From the NCBI GenBank assembly GCA_003520545.1, contig DOUP01000090.1, positions 1 through 44,947 on the forward strand: DNA of 44,947 nt, in the 5' to 3' direction. Numbering within the stretch: position 1 is the first letter of the stretch; each line of letters starts with the position of its first letter. The translations under genes were made by a program, and so were the position numbers. The DNA is from Maritimibacter sp. Lineage in GTDB: Bacteria > Pseudomonadota > Alphaproteobacteria > Rhodobacterales > Rhodobacteraceae. Below are positions 41,818-44,947 of this stretch, piece after piece. The notes beneath the pieces are model-generated. The model was not told the origin of the DNA, did not search any database, and saw only the letters and a list, made by a program, of their open reading frames with translations.

Positions 41818-44364
41818 ATGTCCCGCTACGACGCGAGCACCATCGAACCGAAATGGCAAAAGGCGTGGGAAGACGCCGAGGTCTTTACCGCGACCCGCGA
41901 CCCCGCCAAGCCCAAGTTCTACGTGCTGGAGATGTTTCCCTACCCGTCGGGGCGTATCCACATCGGCCACGTCCGCAACTACACCATGGGCGACGTGGTT
42001 GCGCGTTATAAGAAGACGCAAGGCTTCTCGGTGCTCCACCCGATGGGCTGGGACGCCTTCGGGATGCCCGCCGAAAATGCCGCCATGGCCACCGGCGGCC
42101 ACCCGAAAACATGGACCTACGCCAACATCGAAGAGATGAAAGCCCAGATGAAGCCCATGGGCTGGTCCTTGGACTGGACCCGCGAGTTTGCCACCTGCGA
42201 CCCGGAATACTACGGCCAGCAACAGGCGCTCTTCATCGACTTCCTCGCCCACGATCTGGTGTACCGCAAGAACGCCGTGGTGAACTGGGACCCGGTCGAC
42301 ATGACCGTTCTGGCCAATGAACAGGTCATCGACGGCAAGGGCTGGCGGTCTGGCGCCGAGGTCGAACGCCGCGAGCTGACCCAGTGGTTCTTCAAGATCT
42401 CGGACTTCTCCGAAGAGCTTCTGGATGCTTTGGACGATCTGAAAGACTGGCCCGAGAAAGTGCGCCTGATGCAGGCCAACTGGATCGGCAAGAGCCAAGG
42501 CCTCCGCTTCGCCTTTGAACGCACCGACGGCGGCGAGCCGATCGAGGTCTATACGACCCGCCCCGACACCCTGATGGGCGCGTCCTTCGTCGGGATTTCG
42601 GCCGATCACCCGCTCGCGCGGGAACTGGCAGCGAACAATCCCGAGATCGCAGCCTTCTGTGAAGAGTGCCGCAAGGGCGGCACCACGGAAGAAGAGATCG
42701 AGACCGCCGAGAAGAAGGGCATGGACACCGGCCTGACCGTGACCCACCCGCTCGACCCGAATTGGGAACTCCCGGTCTGGATCGCCAACTTCATCCTGAT
42801 GGACTACGGCACCGGCGCGATCTTCGCCTGCCCGGCCCACGACCAGCGCGACCTGGACTTCAGCCGCAAGTACGGCCTGCCGGTCAGAGATACCTTCTTT
42901 TCGCTGAACGATCCGCAACCGGTCGAAAACGAAGCCTTCGTGCCGCCCAAGTCAGAGAAGGTGAAATGGGTCGACCACTTCGCCGGTCTGGACGAGGCCA
43001 CCGGCGAAGAGGCCATCGAGGCCACGATTCGTTTCGCCGAGGACCACGGCTGGGGCAAAGGCCACACCCAGTACCGCCTGCGCGACTGGGGCCTCTCCCG
43101 TCAACGCTACTGGGGCTGCCCGATCCCGGTCGTTCACTGCGACGCCTGCGGCGTGGTGCCGGAGAAGAAAGAAAACCTGCCCATCGAACTGCCGGAAGAT
43201 GTCTCCTTCGACACACCGGGCAACCCGCTTGACCGTCACCCGACATGGCGCGACTGTGCCTGCCCGTCCTGTGGCAAGCCCGCCCAGCGCGAAACCGACA
43301 CGATGGACACCTTCGTGGACAGCTCGTGGTATTTCGCCCGTTTCACAGCGCCCCGCGCGACCACGCCCACGGTCGCGGAGGATGCTGAGTACTGGATGAA
43401 CGTCGACCAATACATCGGCGGAATCGAACACGCGATCCTGCACCTGCTCTATTCCCGCTTCTTCGCCCGCGCGATGCACATCACCGGCCACCTGCCGGAG
43501 AAATCGAAAGAACCGTTCAACGCGCTCTTCACCCAAGGCATGGTGACCCACGCGATCTATAAAACCACCGACAAGGATGGCCGCCCGGTCTATCACTACC
43601 CCGAAGCGGTCGAGGAACGAGACGGCGGCACCTTCGTCAAGGAAACCGGCGAGCAGGTCGAAGTGATCCCCTCGGCCAAGATGTCCAAGTCGAAAAACAA
43701 CGTGGTCGACCCGCTGGCGATCATCGCCGAATACGGCGCGGACACCGCCCGCTGGTTCGTCATGTCCGATTCGCCCCCCGAACGGGACGTAGAATGGACA
43801 GCATCAGGGGCCGAAGGCGCGTCGAAACACCTGGCCCGCGTCTATCGCCTGGCCGCCGAGATCGCGGAAGGTGCAGACACCGGGTCGGACGACGAGACGC
43901 TCCTGCGCGAGATGCACAAGACGATCAAGGCGGTCGAGGACGGGATCGAAGGCTTCGCCTTCAACACCTCCATCGCCAAGCTCTATGCCTTCACCAACGT
44001 CATCGCGAAAACCAAGGCGACGAACGACACCCGCAAAACCGCGATGCGCGTCATGGCCCAACTCATGTCCCCCATGACCCCGCACCTCGCGGAAGAGGTC
44101 TGGTCCATGCTGGGTGGCGAAGGGCTGGTGGCCGAAGCCGACTGGCCCAAGGTCAATGAGAGCCTGCTGGTCGAAGACACCGTGACCCTGCCGATCCAGG
44201 TAAACGGCAAACGCCGTGACGAAATCTCGGTCCCCAAGGATATGGACAAGGCCGAGATCGAAAAGCTCGCGCTCGCCACGGACGGGGTGCAACGCGCGCT
44301 CGACGGGGCCACGCCCAAGAAAGTCATTGTCGTTCCCGGCCGCATCGTGAACGTTGTGGCGTAA
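41818..44364 (+). CDS. leuS: Leucine-tRNA ligase
   Basis: An 848-residue class I aminoacyl-tRNA synthetase charging tRNA-Leu. The HIGH motif is HIGH at residues 48-51 (YPSGRIHIGHVRNY), and the KMSKS loop is KMSKSKNNVVD at 621-631. The editing domain shows TTRPDTLMGASFVGIS and GTGAIFACPAHDQRD, with the Thr-rich and Asp editing residues. A Cys-rich insert (HCDACG and CACPSCGKP) is a zinc-finger-like element. Length agrees with the family. The ATG at 41818 follows GAAGGAAGAACC. It is followed by holA after 48 bases. Confidence 0.95.
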   Translation: MSRYDASTIEPKWQKAWEDAEVFTATRDPAKPKFYVLEMFPYPSGRIHIGHVRNYTMGDVVARYKKTQGFSVLHPMGWDAFGMPAENAAMATGGHPKTWTYANIEEMKAQMKPMGWSLDWTREFATCDPEYYGQQQALFIDFLAHDLVYRKNAVVNWDPVDMTVLANEQVIDGKGWRSGAEVERRELTQWFFKISDFSEELLDALDDLKDWPEKVRLMQANWIGKSQGLRFAFERTDGGEPIEVYTTRPDTLMGASFVGISADHPLARELAANNPEIAAFCEECRKGGTTEEEIETAEKKGMDTGLTVTHPLDPNWELPVWIANFILMDYGTGAIFACPAHDQRDLDFSRKYGLPVRDTFFSLNDPQPVENEAFVPPKSEKVKWVDHFAGLDEATGEEAIEATIRFAEDHGWGKGHTQYRLRDWGLSRQRYWGCPIPVVHCDACGVVPEKKENLPIELPEDVSFDTPGNPLDRHPTWRDCACPSCGKPAQRETDTMDTFVDSSWYFARFTAPRATTPTVAEDAEYWMNVDQYIGGIEHAILHLLYSRFFARAMHITGHLPEKSKEPFNALFTQGMVTHAIYKTTDKDGRPVYHYPEAVEERDGGTFVKETGEQVEVIPSAKMSKSKNNVVDPLAIIAEYGADTARWFVMSDSPPERDVEWTASGAEGASKHLARVYRLAAEIAEGADTGSDDETLLREMHKTIKAVEDGIEGFAFNTSIAKLYAFTNVIAKTKATNDTRKTAMRVMAQLMSPMTPHLAEEVWSMLGGEGLVAEADWPKVNESLLVEDTVTLPIQVNGKRRDEISVPKDMDKAEIEKLALATDGVQRALDGATPKKVIVVPGRIVNVVA

Positions 44365-44412
44365 GCTTATCTCTGGGCGCGCCACCCCTGCGGAGCGCCC
44401 GGCAAGGACGCC

Positions 44413-44947
44413 ATGAAACTCAAGACCGCCGACGCCAATCGCCACTTCGCCAAGCCGCAGCCTGACAAGGTCGGAACGCTGATCTTCGGCACCGACACCA
44501 TGCGCGTCGCGCTGAAACGTCAGGAATTGATCGCCAGCCTTCTGGGCGAAAACGCCGAAGAGGAAATGCGCCTCACCCGGATGCCTGCCGGCAACCTGCG
44601 CGCCGACCCTGCCGCCTTGGCGGATGCGATGAAGGCGCAGAGTTTCTTCCCCGGCCCCCGCGCGGTGTTTCTGGAGGATGCGACCGACGCGCTCGCCGAC
44701 AAGATCACGCCCGCGTTGGACGACTGGGGACCGGGCGACGCCCATGTCGTCATCACCGCAGGCAATCTCAAACCCACCGGGAAACTCCGTAAATATTTCG
44801 AAAAGCACCCGCACGCCTATGCCGCCGGCATCTACGACGAGCCGCCGACGCGCGCCGAAATTCACGACGCGCTTTCCACGGCGGGCCTGCCCCGGATCGA
44901 CCCGGAGGCCATGCGCGACCTCGACGCTCTGGCCCGCGCGCTCGATC
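44413..44947 (+). CDS. holA: DNA polymerase III delta subunit, cut by window edge
   Basis: The first about 178 residues of the clamp-loader delta subunit, which opens the beta clamp. The opening MKLKTADANRHFAKPQPDKVGTLIFGTD is typical of rhodobacterial HolA, followed by a Rossmann-like region with FFPGPRAVFLEDATDAL and HVVITAGNLKPTGKLRKYFEKH. The C-terminus lies beyond the window. The ATG follows AAGGACG. In many relatives an LptE-like gene lies between leuS and holA; here only 48 bases separate them. Confidence 0.85.
   Translation, partial: MKLKTADANRHFAKPQPDKVGTLIFGTDTMRVALKRQELIASLLGENAEEEMRLTRMPAGNLRADPAALADAMKAQSFFPGPRAVFLEDATDALADKITPALDDWGPGDAHVVITAGNLKPTGKLRKYFEKHPHAYAAGIYDEPPTRAEIHDALSTAGLPRIDPEAMRDLDALARALD

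Noticed and set aside
1..44947. CRISPR arrays, tRNA or rRNA genes, intact insertion sequences or prophage genes
   Set aside because: No regularly spaced repeats, cloverleaf sequences, rRNA signatures, complete transposases or phage structural genes were found on reading the window.

Overview
The window looks like a chromosomal segment of a marine roseobacter-type alphaproteobacterium (Rhodobacteraceae). GC content is high and most genes are packed in overlapping, co-directional runs. The left and right parts carry housekeeping genes typical of that family: an hspQ-like gene, ftsK, lolA, Trm112, a CenR-like response regulator, ribA, a Rhodobacter-type porin, DUF3576, leuS and holA. The assignment rests on gene content and recognisable protein signatures; no database search was possible. 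Both ends cut genes: a thiolase at the left and holA at the right.

Layout. 1-2.5 kb: a truncated thiolase, divergent from a two-gene partner-switching pair (STAS antagonist and anti-sigma kinase), then a small-RNA candidate and hspQ. 2.5-8.1 kb: an AEC transporter, a lipoprotein transglycosylase, a UbiH-type hydroxylase, an amidase and an aminotransferase. 8.1-12.2 kb: ftsK and lolA, then a dense array of palindromes. 12.2-16.6 kb: Trm112, Lon-substrate-domain protein and thioredoxin/TPR on the minus strand, exonuclease III, an orphan ectoine hydroxylase (ectD) and a DUF3445 protein. 16.6-17.0 kb: a gene-poor strip with what looks like a transposase remnant.

17.05-36.4 kb: the main accessory block. 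Seventeen minus-strand genes run from 35.5 kb down to 17.05 kb, headed by a divergent IclR-type regulator. They encode a full Liv-type ABC importer (substrate-binding protein, two permeases, two ATPases), an old yellow enzyme-type reductase, two SDR dehydrogenases, a Baeyer-Villiger-like flavin monooxygenase, an SMP-30/gluconolactonase-type lactonase, a flavin reductase, a SnoaL-like protein, an AMP-forming and an ADP-forming acyl-CoA synthetase, two acyl-CoA dehydrogenases and an enoyl-CoA hydratase. Together they fit import of a small, probably alicyclic or terpenoid-like compound, oxidation to a ketone, Baeyer-Villiger lactone formation, lactone opening, CoA activation and beta-oxidation. 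The substrate cannot be read from sequence. The same 14-bp palindrome, TTCACACTTGTGAA, occurs in front of the IclR gene and again inside the block in front of the AMP-forming ligase, so a two-promoter regulon controlled by this regulator is likely. The enoyl-CoA hydratase gene carries an in-frame UGA.

36.4-45 kb: a structured RNA candidate downstream of cenR, cenR, ribA, an L,D-transpeptidase, a YggS-type PLP protein, a porin, DUF3576, leuS and the start of holA.

No tRNA, rRNA, CRISPR array, intact insertion sequence or replication origin was recognised.
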